From contig JAPDFW010000076.1 in NCBI GenBank assembly GCA_028826165.1, forward strand, positions 17,501-81,500: a DNA stretch of 64,000 nt. Direction: 5' to 3'. Source of the stretch: Anaeramoeba ignava (Eukaryota > Metamonada > Anaeramoebidae). Made by a program: the position numbers and the translations under genes. The notes below the pieces were generated by a model. The model was not told the DNA's origin and searched no databases. It was given only the letters and a program-made list of their open reading frames with translations. Below, piece by piece: positions 22,361 to 35,100 of the stretch. Every line of letters starts with the position of its first letter. Position 1 is the stretch's first letter.

Positions 22361-22660
22361 TTTTGTTGAATTTAAAAAAGAATTAAATGAAAAAAAAAGA
22401 AAAAAATGAAAAAATTTTTTTGATTTGGAAAAAAAAATTTAATTTAAAAAAAAAAGCAAATTTCTTCCTTTTTTTTTTCTATTTTCCGTTTTTTTTAAAA
22501 TTTAAAAATTATTAATGAAGTGATAATTTATCACAAAAATCATATTTATTTGATAATTCCTTCAATTGGAACAAAAAAAAAAAAAGAATTAAAATCAAAT
22601 TATTTTTTTTTTGATCAATAAAATTTGAAAAATAAAAAATGTTTCTGTTTTTTTTTTCTT

Positions 22661-24526
22661 TTACAAAAGCGAACATTTTTTCCTTTTTTTTGTAGGTCTT
22701 TGTGGTGTTTTTGAATTTCCTTGATTTGTAACAGATTTACTTTCTGATTTAAATTTTCTTACTCTTCGAACTAAAGCTTCAAAAGCAGCATGAACATTTA
22801 ATCCAGTTTTTGCAGATCTATAAATAATTTTTTTTTTGATTTACAATTTTTCAATTAAAATTTTTTTTTGGAATTAAAATTTTTTAGAAAGATACGTTTC
22901 AATATATTCTGAATTATATTTTGCTGCTAATTCGTCAGCTTCTTCTTGAGAAACTAATCTTTCATCTTCCAAATCTAATTAATCAAATATTTATTTAATA
23001 TTTATTATTTAATATTTATTTAATATTTAATATTTAATATTTATTTTATTTAATATTTATTTAATATTTATTTAATATTTAATTAATATTTATTTAATAT
23101 TTTATTTATTTATTTTTAATTTTATTTAATATTTTATTTAATATTTATTTAATATTTAATATTTATTTAATATTTATTTAATATTTATTTAATATTTATT
23201 TAATATTTAATATTTATTTAATATTTAATATTTATTTAATATTTAATATTTAATATTTATTTAATATTTAATATTTATTTAATATTTAATATTTATTTAA
23301 TATTTATTATTTAATATTTATTTAATATTTAATTTTTAATATTTAATATTTATTAATTATTTATTTATTTAATAAAACTTACCACATTTATTTCCAACAG
23401 TAACAACAGGTGTTGTATCAATTCTTTTAATTAATCTAATACTTTCATGAAGATTTTTTGCTTCAGAAAAACTTGCACGAGCAGTAATACTAAAACAAAG
23501 TAAAAATCCTTCTCCTTGTTTTAAATACTAATTTTAATTTTAATTTTAATTTTAATTTAATTTTAATTTAATTTTAATTTTATAAATGAATTTTAATTTT
23601 AATTTTAGTTATAATATTAATTTTAATTTTAATTTTGATTTTAAAATTTTAATTTTATAAATGAATTTTAATTTTATAATTTAATTTTAATTTTATAAAT
23701 GAATTTTAATTTTATAAATGAATTTTAATTTTATAAATGAATTTTAATTTTATAAATGAATTTTAATTTTTAATTTAAATTTTTTTAATTGATTTTAGAG
23801 AAAAGATCAGAAGATCAAAACAAAAATAATAAGAAAAATAAAATACTTTATCTCGAACTGTTCTATATTCTTCTTGACCAGCAGTATCTAAAATCTCTAA
23901 CATACTTGGACGATCATCAACAATTACCATTTTTCGATAATTTTCCTCTAAAAAAAAAAAGAAAAAAAGAAAAAAAGAAAAAGATTTAAAAAAATAAACG
24001 TCAAGCAAATAAACATTAAACAAATTGACATTAAACAAATTGAAATTAAAAAAATAAGAATTAAACAAATTGAAATTAAAAAAATAAGAATTAAACAAAT
24101 TGACATTAAACAAATAAACATTAAACAAATTGAAATTAAACAAATTGAAATTAAAAAAATTGAAATTAAGCAAATTGAAATTAAACAAATTGAAATTAAA
24201 AATAAGAATTAAACAAATTGACATTAAAAAAATAAATATTACCAATTGTTGGATCATAATCTTGTATAAATTTCCCTTGTAAATATCTAACAATAAGACA
24301 AGATTTGCCAACTAAGATCGTTAAAATTGATCATTGAAGAAAAAAAAATAAAAATAAAAAATAAAAATATAAAATGCAAAATTAACAAACGACATTCACA
24401 AATTTAAAGCGCCAATCATTTTTTTTTTAATTTAAATTTAAATTTTTAAATTTTTCTTTTAATTTAATTTGGTAAATTACCTGAACCTCCTCCAATTACA
24501 ACAAGTTTATAAAGTTCATCTCCCAT
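22661..24526 (-). CDS. Ras-family small GTPase 1 with CAAX box CSLL, 6 exons
   Basis: Exons 24526-24481, 24311-24243, 23947-23847, 23527-23383, 22974-22896 and 22817-22661 (46, 69, 101, 145, 79, 157 nt) give 198 aa. G1 is GGGSVGKS, the effector loop is YDPTIEENYRK (Thr35 equivalent present), G3 is DTAGQEEY (Gln61 equivalent present), G4 is GNKCDL, G5 is ETSAKTG. The tail is polybasic (KKRKK) and ends CSLL, a prenylation motif with Leu favouring geranylgeranylation. It should therefore act on membranes as a GTP-dependent switch, Ras/Rap type. The residue aligned with Ras Gly13 is Ser, as in Rheb. A second gene at 45.0-47.1 kb has identical exon lengths. The short leader before the ATG holds TTTTTCATTTTTTTCATTTG. 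Confidence 0.95.
22985..23370. repeat. Intronic TATTTAATATTTAT repeat
   Basis: Intron 4 of Ras gene 1. TTTAATATTTA units in irregular head-to-tail order. A similar array occupies intron 4 of the TM9 gene. Confidence 0.9.
23530..23775. repeat. Intronic TTTTAA repeat with TTTATAAATGAATTTTAA units
   Basis: Intron 3 of Ras gene 1. It is the reverse complement of the ATTCATTTATAAAATT repeat, so it is in sense orientation for this minus-strand gene. Confidence 0.9.
24000..24240. repeat. Intronic AAATTGAAATTAAACA ~15-bp repeat
   Basis: Intron 2 of Ras gene 1. Units of ATTAAACAAATTGAA / ATTAAAAAAATAAGA repeat about fifteen times between exons 2 and 3. Confidence 0.85.
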
Positions 24527-24789
24527 TTTAAATGTAGAATAAAATTAAACAAACAAAAAGGAAAAAAAAAATAAAACAAATGAAAAAAATGAAAAAAAAA
24601 ATTTATAAAAAAAAAATTAATTAAAAAAAAAATTTAATTTAAATCTTTGTTCTCAATTTTAAATCAATAAAAACATTAAATAAAAAATTGTTCCATCATT
24701 TTTTTAAAAAGAAAAATTAATAAAGAATGAAAAAAATAATAAATGGAACAAATCTTAAATTAATTTTAAATCAAATAAAAAAGTGGAAT

Positions 24790-25650
24790 CAATTTTAAAT
24801 CAATTTTAAATCAATTTTAAATCAATTTTAAATCAATTTTAAATCAATTTTAAATCAATTTTAAATCAATTTTATATCAATTTTAAATCAATTTTAAATC
24901 AATTTTAAATCAATTTTAAATTAATTTTAAATCAATTTTAAATAATCAATTTTATCAATTTTAAATCAATTTTAAATCAATTTTAAATCAATTTTAAATC
25001 AATTTTAAATTAATTTTAAATCAATTTTAAATCAATTTTAAATCAATTTTAAATCAATTTTAAATCAATTTTAAATCAATTTTAAATCAATTTTAAATCA
25101 ATTTTAAATCAATTTTAAATCAATTTTAAATTAATTTTTAAATCAATTTTAAATCAATTTTAAATCAATTTTAAAATCTAATTTTAAATCAATTTTAAAT
25201 CAATTTTAAATTTTAAATCAATTTTAAATCAATTTTTAAATCAATTTTAAATCAATTTTAAATCAATTTTAAATCAATTTTAAATCAATTTTAAATCAAT
25301 TTTAAATTAATTTTAAATCAATTTTAAATCAATTTTAAATCAATTTTAAATCAATTTTAAATCAATTTTAAATCAATTTTAAATCAATTTTAAATCAATT
25401 TTAAATCAATTTTAAATCAATTTTAAATCAATTTTAAATCAATTTTAAATCAATTTTAAATCAATTTTAAATCAATTTTAAATCAATTTTAAATCAATTT
25501 TAAATCAATTTTAAATCAATTTTAAATCAATTTTAAATCAATTTTAAATCAATTTTATATCAATTTTAAATCAATTTTATATCAATTTTAAATCAATTTT
25601 AAATCAATTTCAAATCAATTTTAAATCAATTTTAAATTAATTTTAATCCA
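24790..25650. repeat. 11-bp minisatellite (AATTTTAAATC)n, locus A
   Basis: Nearly uninterrupted array of roughly 75-80 copies with variants TTTTATATCAA and TTTTAAATTAA, between the 5' side of Ras gene 1 and the 3' end of LSM5. It is flanked on both sides by AAAAAGTGGAAT (24778-24789, 25656-25665). The same unit forms the larger array at 53.6-55.95 kb. Confidence 0.97.
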
Positions 25651-25764
25651 AATCAAAAAGTGGAATAAAGATAAAAATTTACTAAAATAATAACTTTTAG
25701 CTTGTAAATTTATTTATTAAAAAGAAATTCAAAAAATCAAAAGAAAAAATATTTCATGATTTTT

Positions 25765-26336
25765 TCAATCAGAATTTGATTTTTCTTTTTCAATTTCTAA
25801 ATTAACATCATTAGAAATATTAGATTGATTTATTTGTTTATTAAGAACTTCATCAGGACCATTTTTAAAAGGAACTAAAAAAGTAATTTGACCTCCATTT
25901 AATAAAATTTCATCTAAATGAGTTTTTTCAATTGAACCATCAATTTTATATTGATATTCAATAACGTCTGAAAGAACCATATTAAGATCTGCATCAAATC
26001 CACAAAGAGTTCCTACAACTTCTCTTTGTTTTTGTGCTTTAATCCATATTCTTGATCCCAAACATTTATCAACAATTTCTAATTTAATTTTTAATTATAA
26101 ATTTAATTTTAATTTTAATATTAATTTTAATTTTAATTTTAATTTTAATTTTAATTTTAATTTTAATTTTAATTTTAATTTTAATTTTAATTTTAATTTT
26201 AATTTTAATTTTATAAATGAATTTTAATATTAATTTTAATTTTAATTTTAATTTTAATTTTAATTTTAATTTTAATTTTAATTTTAATTTTTATTTTAAT
26301 TTTTTATTATTAACCAAAAGGAAGAACAAAATCCAT
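25765..26336 (-). CDS. LSM5: LSm5, subunit of the LSm2-8/LSm1-7 RNA-binding ring, 2 exons
   Basis: Exons 26336-26315 and 26078-25765 give 111 aa (MDFVLPFEIVDKCLGSRIW...). The Sm1 motif holds VVGTLCGFDADLNMVLSDV and Sm2 holds LLNGGQITFLVP. The IVDKC.GSRIWI start and ILLNG.QITFLVP are diagnostic for LSm5 rather than other LSm proteins. LSm2-8 stabilises U6 snRNA in the nucleus; LSm1-7 promotes decapping and mRNA decay in the cytoplasm. After the fold there is an acidic, Asn-rich tail of ~25 residues. The first exon encodes only seven residues plus one base, so the gene would be truncated without the intron; the intron is a 236-nt AAAATT-type repeat. Confidence 0.93.
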
Positions 26337-26403
26337 TTTATATTAAAAAAAAAAGGGAAAAATGATTTTTTTTTTCATTTTTTTTTTTCATTTTTTTTTA
26401 GTT

Positions 26404-29400
26404 ATGAAATTGTTTATTCAAGTTCTTCCTTTAATTTTCTCTTTTATTCTTTTACAATCTTCTTTTTGTGATGAACAAGACCATAAGTATACTCCATTTC
26501 AAGAATTAACTGTTTGGGAAAATACTATTGTTCATGGTTCAAACCCACAAGAAAAATATGAATATCATTCCTTTCCTTTTTGTTCAGCAACAAAATCACC
26601 AAAACATCCTCGAGAAAGTTTAGGGTAATTTTACCTTTTCTTTTAAAATTAAAATTAAAATTAAAATTAAAATTCATTTATAAAATTAAAATTAAAATTA
26701 ATATTAAAATTTAATATAAAATTAAAATTAAAATTAATATTATAATTAAAATTAAAATTAAAATTAAAATTAAAATTAAAAAATGTAAAAATTAAAATTC
26801 ATTTATAAAATTAAAATTTAAATTTAAATTTAAATTTAAATTAAAATTCATTTATAAAATTAAAATTAAAATTTAAATTTAAATTAAAATTCATTTATAA
26901 AATTAAAATTAAAATTCATTTATAAAATTAAAATTAAAATTAAAATTAAAATTAAAATTAAAATTAAAATTAAAATTAAAATTCAAATTAATATTAAAAT
27001 TAAAATTAAAATTAAAATTTAAAATTAAAATTAAAATTAAAATTAAAATTAAAATTAAAATTTATTAAAATTAAATTAAAATTAAAATTATAAATTAAAA
27101 TTAATATAAAAAGAGAAGCATTACTTGGAAATCAATTATATGACAGTGGAATCAAATTAAAATTTGAAGTAGATCAAGAAGAGATGGTATTATGTTCACA
27201 AAAATTGACACAAGAAGCAATTTCAATATTTAAAAATGCGATAAAATATGAGTTTTTTTATGAATTTTTTGTTGATGGTTTGCCAGTTTATGGGTTAATA
27301 GGAACTATGAAAAACGACGTTCCTCTTATTTTTACACACAAAAATTTCCAAATTACACATACTAGCTTTCAAATTCTAGAAGTAGATATTGTTCCTGATA
27401 ATCCTCAAGAGTTTTATGTTGGTGAAGATATTACTTTTACTTATTCTGTTTATTGGGAAGAAATTAATGGTGATTTTAATCAAAGATTCACAAAATATTT
27501 GGATAATGATTTTTTTAAGCATAAAACTCATTTGTATATAAAATTAAAATTAAAATTAAAATTAAAATTAAAAATAAAAATAAAATTAAAATTAAAAATA
27601 ATATTCATATTAAAATTAAAATTAAAATTAAAATTAATATTAAAATTAATATTAAAATTAAAAAACGTAAAAATGTTTTTTTAGGCTTTCAATTATTAAT
27701 AGTACATTATTAATGTTAGTTGCTGTTATAGTTGCTTTTTCAATATTAAAAAGAGTAATAAATAAAGATTATATTGAATTTAAAAAAAGTGACCAATCAG
27801 AATATTTACAAGAATTAGTAAATAAAGAAATTCAAATAAATTCAAAAAACAATTTAAATTCAAATAAATAAATAAATAAATAAATATTGTTATTATTATT
27901 ATTACAAGGGATTGGGTGAATCAATTAGTCGTGAAAAAGCCTCATGGAAAGAATTGCAAGAGGATGTATTTAGATCACCAAAACATTTAGAAATTTTTTC
28001 GTCGTTTATTGGAATTGGAATTCAAATAAGTATTACTTCTATACTTTTTATTATACAAAATTTATTTTTCTCTTATTATGAGACACGAGGAACTTCAATG
28101 AATGCTTTTATTATCACTTATATTTTTACATCTTTTTTTTCGGGTTTTTTTAGTGGTGGTTATTATTCATTAAATCATGGTAATTAATATTTATTTTAAT
28201 ATTTATTTTAATATTTAATTTAATATTTATTTTAATATTTTAATATTTAATATATATTTAAATATTTAATTCAATATTTAATTTAATATTTAATTTAATA
28301 TTTATTTTAATATTTATTATAATATTTATTTTAATATTTTAATATTTAATTTAATATTTATTTTAATATTTATTTTAATATTTATTATAATATTAAATTT
28401 AATATTTATTTTAATATTTATTATAATATTTATTTTAATATTTAATTTAAATAAAAAAAGGAAGAAATTGGATCAAAAATATTGTTATCACAACATCATG
28501 TTTACCAGCAATAGGATTAATTATAGTTTTTTTTGTGAACTTTATTGCATTCATTTACAAATCAGTAAATTATGTACCATTTGGAACAATAATATTATTA
28601 TTAATAATATGGATATTTGTGGTTCTTCCAATAAATATTTTTGGAGCAATAATTGGAAGAAATTTTAATTTTTTCAAATCTTATCCAATAAGAAATGTAT
28701 CTGAAATTGAAAGACCAAAAAGAAAATCTAGAAATAGTCATGTTCGTCTTCTTATTTTTTCTACTGGAATTATTCCATTTGCCTGCATTTTAATAGAATT
28801 GCATTTTATTCTTAGCTCTTTTTGGTCTTATAGAATTTATTATGTTTATGGGTTTTTATTCCTTATATTTTTGATATTAATCATCTCTATTGGTTTGTGC
28901 TCTTTTTATTTTTTGATGATAAAGAAAAATCTTTTTAAAAATTGAATATTGAATATTGAATATTGAATATTAAATTGAATATTAACTTAAATTAAATTAA
29001 ATTGAATTGAATTGAATTGATTTAAATTAAATTGAATTGAATATTAACTTAAATTGAATTTGAATATTGAATTGAATATGTATATTGAATTAAATTAAAT
29101 TGATTTGAATTGATTTGAATTGATTTAAATTGAATTAAATTGAATTAATTTGAATTAAATATTAACTTAAAATTCTTTTTAAATAATAAAGCTTGTGTTA
29201 CAGTTATTCTGGTTTATGTTTTACTCAATAATGAAGAACATAGATGGCATTGGATTTCATTTTTTGCTTCTAGTTCAACTGCTTTATATGCATTTCTTTA
29301 TTCAATTTATTATTTTTATTTTAGAACTAAAATGGAAGGAGTTTTTCAAATAATATTTTATTTTAGTTATACAACTTTAATTTGTTTGATTTTTGGATTA

Positions 29401-29573
29401 ATGTGTGGTAAGTTTAAGTTTAAGTTTAAGTTTAAGTTTAATTATTTTAATTTTCATTTTTAATTTATAATTTTCATTTTTAATTTATAATTTAAAAAAC
29501 AAAAGGTTCAGTTGGATTTTTATCAGCTTATTTTTTTGTTAGGAAAATTTATCAAGGAATTAAAAATGATTAA
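26404..29573 (+). CDS. TM9 superfamily (nonaspanin) protein, TM9SF1/3-like, 7 exons
   Basis: Exons 26404-26624, 27114-27533, 27685-27817, 27909-28179, 28461-28892, 29192-29407 and 29506-29573, all phase-consistent, give 586 aa (TM9SF3 is 589). A signal peptide (MKLFIQVLPLIFSFILLQSSFC) is followed by a luminal domain with ESLGEALLGNQLYDSG and the first membrane helix at ~214 (LSIINSTLLMLVAVIV). Cytosolic GESISREKASWKELQEDVFR precedes eight further helices. The C-terminal end is YQGIKND, resembling the family's Golgi-retention end. Nonaspanins sit in Golgi/endosomes and act in adhesion, phagocytosis and sorting of glycine-rich membrane helices. The ATG at 26404 is chosen over the upstream 26362 one because the extra residues would be a poly-Phe run before the signal peptide. 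Confidence 0.93.
26640..27105 (+). repeat. Intronic (AAAATT)n with ATTCATTTATAAAATT units
   Basis: Intron 1 of the TM9 gene. Same element and same sense orientation as in the PQ-loop gene. A shorter copy (27537-27665) is in intron 2. Confidence 0.95.
28185..28450. repeat. Intronic TTTTAATATTTA repeat
   Basis: Intron 4 of the TM9 gene, units of TTTTAATATTTA. A related GAATTGAATATTAA array fills intron 5 (28940-29170). Confidence 0.9.
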
Positions 29574-29805
29574 TCTTTTTTTCTCTCTTAATTTTTGATT
29601 TGATTTCAAGAATAAAAATTTTAAAAGAAAAGAAAATTAAAAAGAAAATTTTTGATTGTTTTTCATTTCAAAATCAAAAAGTTTTTAAAAAAGAAAAAAC
29701 AATCAAAAAAAGAAAAAAAGAAAAAAAGAAAAAGTGGAATGAAAAAAAATTTGTTCCGAAAAGAAAAAAAAACTTTTTTTTTGGATTAAAAAAATTTTTT
29801 GAAAA

Positions 29806-31700
29806 TTAAAGCATTTCTTGAGAACGAGCAACTGTTCGATAAACTTTTCTTTTAAAAATTTTAGGATTTTGTCTCCATTCAACAGCTGCATCAATATTTG
29901 CAGGAGATTGATCATTTGGTGATGATAACATTGAAATAACTGAAATTAAAATTGATTCAACTGAATGAACAGGAAGCCATCTTTCTGATTCATCTTCATA
30001 TCCCCATTCATCTTTTCCAGGTTGATGTAAAATACTAATACAAACAGTTCCATCTTTATAAACTTTTTTAAATTTAATTTTTTAAATGAATTTTAATTTT
30101 AATTTTAATTTTAAAATTAATTTTAATTTTAATTTTAATTTTAATTTTAATTTTGATTTTGATTTTGATTTTAATTTTAATTTTAATTTTAATTTTAATT
30201 TTAAATTTAATTTTAATTTTAATTTTAATTTTATTTTTAATTATAATTTTAATTTTAATTTTAATTTAAATTTTAATTTTTAATTTTAATTTTAATTTCA
30301 AATTCGAATTTAAATAATAAATTATTTTATTTACTATTTGGATGCCACATTTCTGAAATAAATTTCATTTTAGGTGGATAATTTGGATAATTATCTGGAA
30401 ATGCTAAAGTTGCTCTAAAAATTCCACCTTCACTATTTTTTTTGTAATAAATTATTTTTTATAAATTTTAAAATTCTTTTCAATTTTCTTTCAAAAATAA
30501 ATAAATAAAGGAAGGAAAGTATACTATAATGTATCTGTTGGTCCTATAACTGTAATTTCCCAATTAAAAGGATCATCATCAATTAATCCTGCTGAGAAAC
30601 CATCAACTGGATTTTTACTTAATTCTATTTTTATTTATTTTTAATTTTAATTTGAAATTGAAATTGAATTTGAATTTGAAATTGAATTTGAAATTGATAT
30701 TGAAATTGAAATTGAATTTGAAATTGAAATTGAAATTGAAATTGAATTTGAATTTGAAATTGAATTTGAATTTGAATTTGAATTTTAATTTAATTTGAAA
30801 TTGAATTTGTATTTGAATTTGAATTTAATTTGAATTTGTATTTTAAATTGAATTTGAATTTGAATTTGAATTTGAATTTGAATTTGTATTTGAAATTGAA
30901 TTTGAATTTGTATTTAATATTGAAATTGAAATTGAAATTGAAATTGAAATTGAAATTGAAATTGAATTTGAAATTGAAATTGAATTTGAATTTGATTTTG
31001 AAATTGATATTGAAATTGAATTTGAAATTGAATTTGAATTTGAATTTGATATTGATTTTGAATTTTAATTTGAAATTGAATTTGAATTTTAATTTGAAAT
31101 TGTATTTGAAATTGAATTTGTATTGAATTTGAATTTTTATTTGAATTTGAATTTGTATTTGAATTTGAATTTGAATTTGAATTTGAAATTGATTTTGAAA
31201 TTGAATTTTAATTTGAAATTGAATTTGAATTTGAATTTGATTTTAATTTGAAATTGAAATTGAAATTGAAATAAAATTGAAATAAAATTGAAATAAATTT
31301 GAAATAAATTGAAATAAATTGAAATAAAATTGAAATGAAATTGAAATAAAATTGAAATAAATTGAAATTGAATTTGAATTTGAATTTGTATTTGAAATTG
31401 ATTTTGAAATTGAAATTGAATTTTAATTTGAAATTGAATTTTAATTTGAAATTGATATTGAAATTGAAATTGAAATTGAATTTGAATTTGATTTGAATTT
31501 TAACTTGAATTTTAATTTGAAATTGTATTTGAAATTGAATTTGAAATTGAATTTGAAATTGAATTTAATTTAATTCTGTTTTTTGCTTTTGATTCAATTT
31601 TGAAAAGCTAAAAATAATAAGAATAAAAAGAATAAATTTTGTTTTTACCTCTAAATTGTTTTAATAAATGATTTGAAGCAAATTGTTTATCTGAAGTCAT
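29806..31700 (-). CDS. Ubiquitin-conjugating enzyme E2, UBE2G1/Ubc7 type, 4 exons
   Basis: Exons 31700-31649, 30624-30525, 30432-30335 and 30062-29806 give 168 aa, against 170 for human UBE2G1. Signature segments: [47 protein letters not shown], then catalytic Cys91 in [10 protein letters not shown]. The G-class insert [16 protein letters not shown] next to the active site is followed by [17 protein letters not shown] and [11 protein letters not shown]. Enzymes of this class build Lys48 chains, often for ER-associated degradation; the partner E3 is unknown. The HPN motif that stabilises the thioester intermediate is intact. Convergent with the TM9 gene. Intron 1 (~1 kb) is pure repeat. Confidence 0.95.
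30640..31580. repeat. Intronic GAATTT/GAAATT hexamer repeat
   Basis: Intron 1 of the E2 gene. Mixed TTGAATTTGAAATTGAA hexamers with GATATT and GAAATAAA variants. No gene inside. Confidence 0.95.
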
Positions 31701-32129
31701 TTTTGCTTTTGTTTTTGTTTAAAAAAGGAAAAGTAAAGAAAACCTTTTTAAAAGAAAAATAAATATAATATAAATATAAAAAATAAATATAAAAAATAAA
31801 ATTTGATACAAAAAATTGAAAAGAACAGAATTAAAAAAATGAAAAAATGAAAAAATGAAAAAATGAAAAAAAAAATAAATTTTGAATAAAAAGAATAAAT
31901 TAAATTAGATTAAGAAAAAGATTAATTTTCTTTTTTAATTTATATTTTTTAAAATAATTTATAATTAAAAAAAAATAATTTATTATCAATATTTTGAATT
32001 AATGATGTAATCAAAAAAAAAAGGAGAAAAAAAAAATAAAAAGAAGAAAAAAAAAAATTAAATAAAATTTTCCATTTTTTATTTTTTTCATTTTTTTTCA
32101 TTTATTTTTCTTTTTTCTAAATAAAAAAA

Positions 32130-35100
32130 ATGAGTGATAAACCAAAAGTATATCGAGTTACATTTAGTGAAGGAAGATATAAAGTAGTAGCAAGTTCAAC
32201 AGATTCAACAGCAAAATCAATAATAGATTATATAATTCAAAAAACACCAGATCTTAATCCACAACCAAATACTTATTTATGTTTTTCAACTCAATCTTTT
32301 GGTATTTATTTCAATTTATAAATTAAAATTGAAATAAATTGAAATAAATTGAAATTGAAATAAATTGAAATAAATTGAAATTGAAATTGAAATAAAATGA
32401 AAATGAAATTGAAATTAAATTGAAATGAAATTGAAATAAATTAAAATTGAAATAAAATTGAAATAAATTGAAATTGAAATTGAAATAAAATGAAAATGAA
32501 ATTGAAATTAAATTGAAATGAAATTGAAATAAATTAAAATTGAAATAAAATTGAAATAAATTGAAATAAAATTGAAATAAATTGAAATAAATTGAAATAA
32601 ATTAAATTAAATTAAAATAAATTGAAATAAATTGAAATAAATTGAAATAAAATTGAAATAAATTGAAAATGAAATAAATTGAAATTAAAATTGAAATTGA
32701 AATAAAATGAAATAAAATGAAATAAAATGAAATAAAATTGAAATAATTGGAATTGAAATAAATTGAAATTGAAATTGAAATAAATTGAAATTGAAATAAA
32801 TTGAAATTAAATTGAAATTGAAATAAATTGAAATTGAAATTGAAATTGAAATAAAATTGAAATTGAAATTGAAATAAAATTGAAATAAAATTGAAATTGA
32901 AATTGAAATAAATTGAAATAAAATTGAAATTGAATTGAAATAAATTTGAAATTGAAATAAATTGAAATTGAAATTGAAATAAATTGAAATAAATTGAAAT
33001 AAATTGAAATAAATTGAAATAAATTGAAATTGAAATAAAATTGAAATAAATTGAAATTGAAAATAAATTGAAAATAAATTGAAATAAATTGAAATAAATT
33101 TGAAATAAAATTGAAATGAAATTGAAATAAATTGAAATAAATTGAAATTAAATTGAAATAAAATTGAAATAAAATTGAATTGAAATAAATTGAAATAAAA
33201 TTGAAATAAAATTGAAATAAATTAAAATAAATTGAAATAAATTAAAAGAAATTGAAATAAATTGAAATTGAAATAAAATTGAAATGAATTGAAATTAATT
33301 GAAATAAATTGAAATAAATTGAAATAAATTAAAATAAATTGAAATAAATTGAAATAAATTGAAATAAATTGAAATAAATTGGAATTGAAATAAATTGAAA
33401 TAAATTGAAATAAATCGAAATTGAAATAAATTGAAATAAAATTGAAATAAATTAAAATTGAAATTGAAATAAATTGAAATAAATTGAAATAAATTGAAAT
33501 AAATTGAAATTGAAATTGAAATTGAAATTGAAATAAATTGAAATAATTGAAATTGAAATTGAAATAAAATGAAAATGAAATTGAAATTAAATTGAAATTG
33601 AAATAAATTGAAATAAATTGAAATTGAAATTGAAATTGAAATTGAAATAAAATTGAAATAAATTGAAATTAAAATAAAAATGAAATTGAAATTAAATTAA
33701 AATTGAAATTGAAATTGAAAAAAAAAAGAAAGAGTTTTAAATGATGATGAAAAACCTTTAGAACTTGGTCTAACTTTATCTTCTCAAGAACCAGATGAAT
33801 GGAAATCATTCTTACATTTTAAAATTGCACGAAAAGATTTGGTTTTATATTCTCAAAAAAAAATATATGAATTCATTTAAAATTTTAATTAAAAAATTTT
33901 TTTGTTAATTAAAAAGCTTACAGTAAAAATTTTTAGAAGAAATTCAAGTGAACCTTTAGCTTTTATTATCAATGAAAACTCTAATATTCAAAAACTTATT
34001 GAATTAATAGCATCAAAATTTCCAGTTGAAGATATTAAGAAAACTTTTATTCAAGAACAATTTGGAAATGAAAGTTTGAATTTCAATTTAAAATTTGAAT
34101 TTAAAATTTAATTAAAATTTTTTAAACACAAAAAAAAAAGAACCTCAAATTATTGATAATCAAAAGAAAATTATTGATATAATTAAAGGATGGGGAGATA
34201 AATGTGAAAATTATAAATTTCTTTATAAAGATTCAAATCTCCAAATTAAAGTAAAAATTAAAAATTAAAATTTAAATTAAAATTTAAAATTAAAATTATA
34301 AAAAAAAAAGGGAATGGAAGATTTCTTTTATAAATATGAAAGTCAAAAAATTGAAGATGTTTCTTTTGATGAAATTAATAGAAATATTATGGATATTGTT
34401 GTTGAAGGAAATTCTTTTTATCTTAAAAATGAAGGTAAAAAAAAATTTATAAATATTAAAAATAATAAATATTAAATAAAAAAAATAATAAAATAGGATT
34501 TGTTGATGATACAAAAGGAAATTCAGAATTTATTCATGATAATTTATCATTATTAGATCGAATTAAAAAAGTTGATTTCTTTTTTTTTAAAAAATTAAAA
34601 AATTTATAAATTAAAAAATTTAAATTATAAAAGGAAATGGATGATGAAGATAGTCAATTTTCAAAATATTTGCAAAGAAGTAAGCAAATGATTGATAATA
34701 AAATTGATGCCTATCTTGAAATAGCTGTTGTAAGTTTATTTTTTTTTAAATGGAAAATTAAAAAGAATTTCCTTTTTTTTTTATAAATGAAAATAATTAT
34801 TAAAATTAATAAAAGCCAAAAGTAGCAAAAAATATTGGAATTAAAGGATGTCATGAGATAACAACTTTAGTGAATTCATTTGAATCAATGAAAGAAAAAA
34901 TATCGAAAGAAAAAGTTCAAGAATATGCAAGAAATGTGAAAGATTTAGATTCTTTATATAGTATTAGAGTAGCTAAAATCCAAGGAGGAATTATTGATTT
35001 AATAAAACAAGATCTTGGAGTTTATTTTTTTAATACCAAAAACGAATTAGAAATGGCAACAGTTGATTTAACAAAACAAACAGGAACTCGTAAATAATAA

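Noticed and set aside
24790-25650. CRISPR-like regular repeats
   Set aside because: The 11-bp units are directly adjacent without spacers, in a eukaryotic context; this is a minisatellite.
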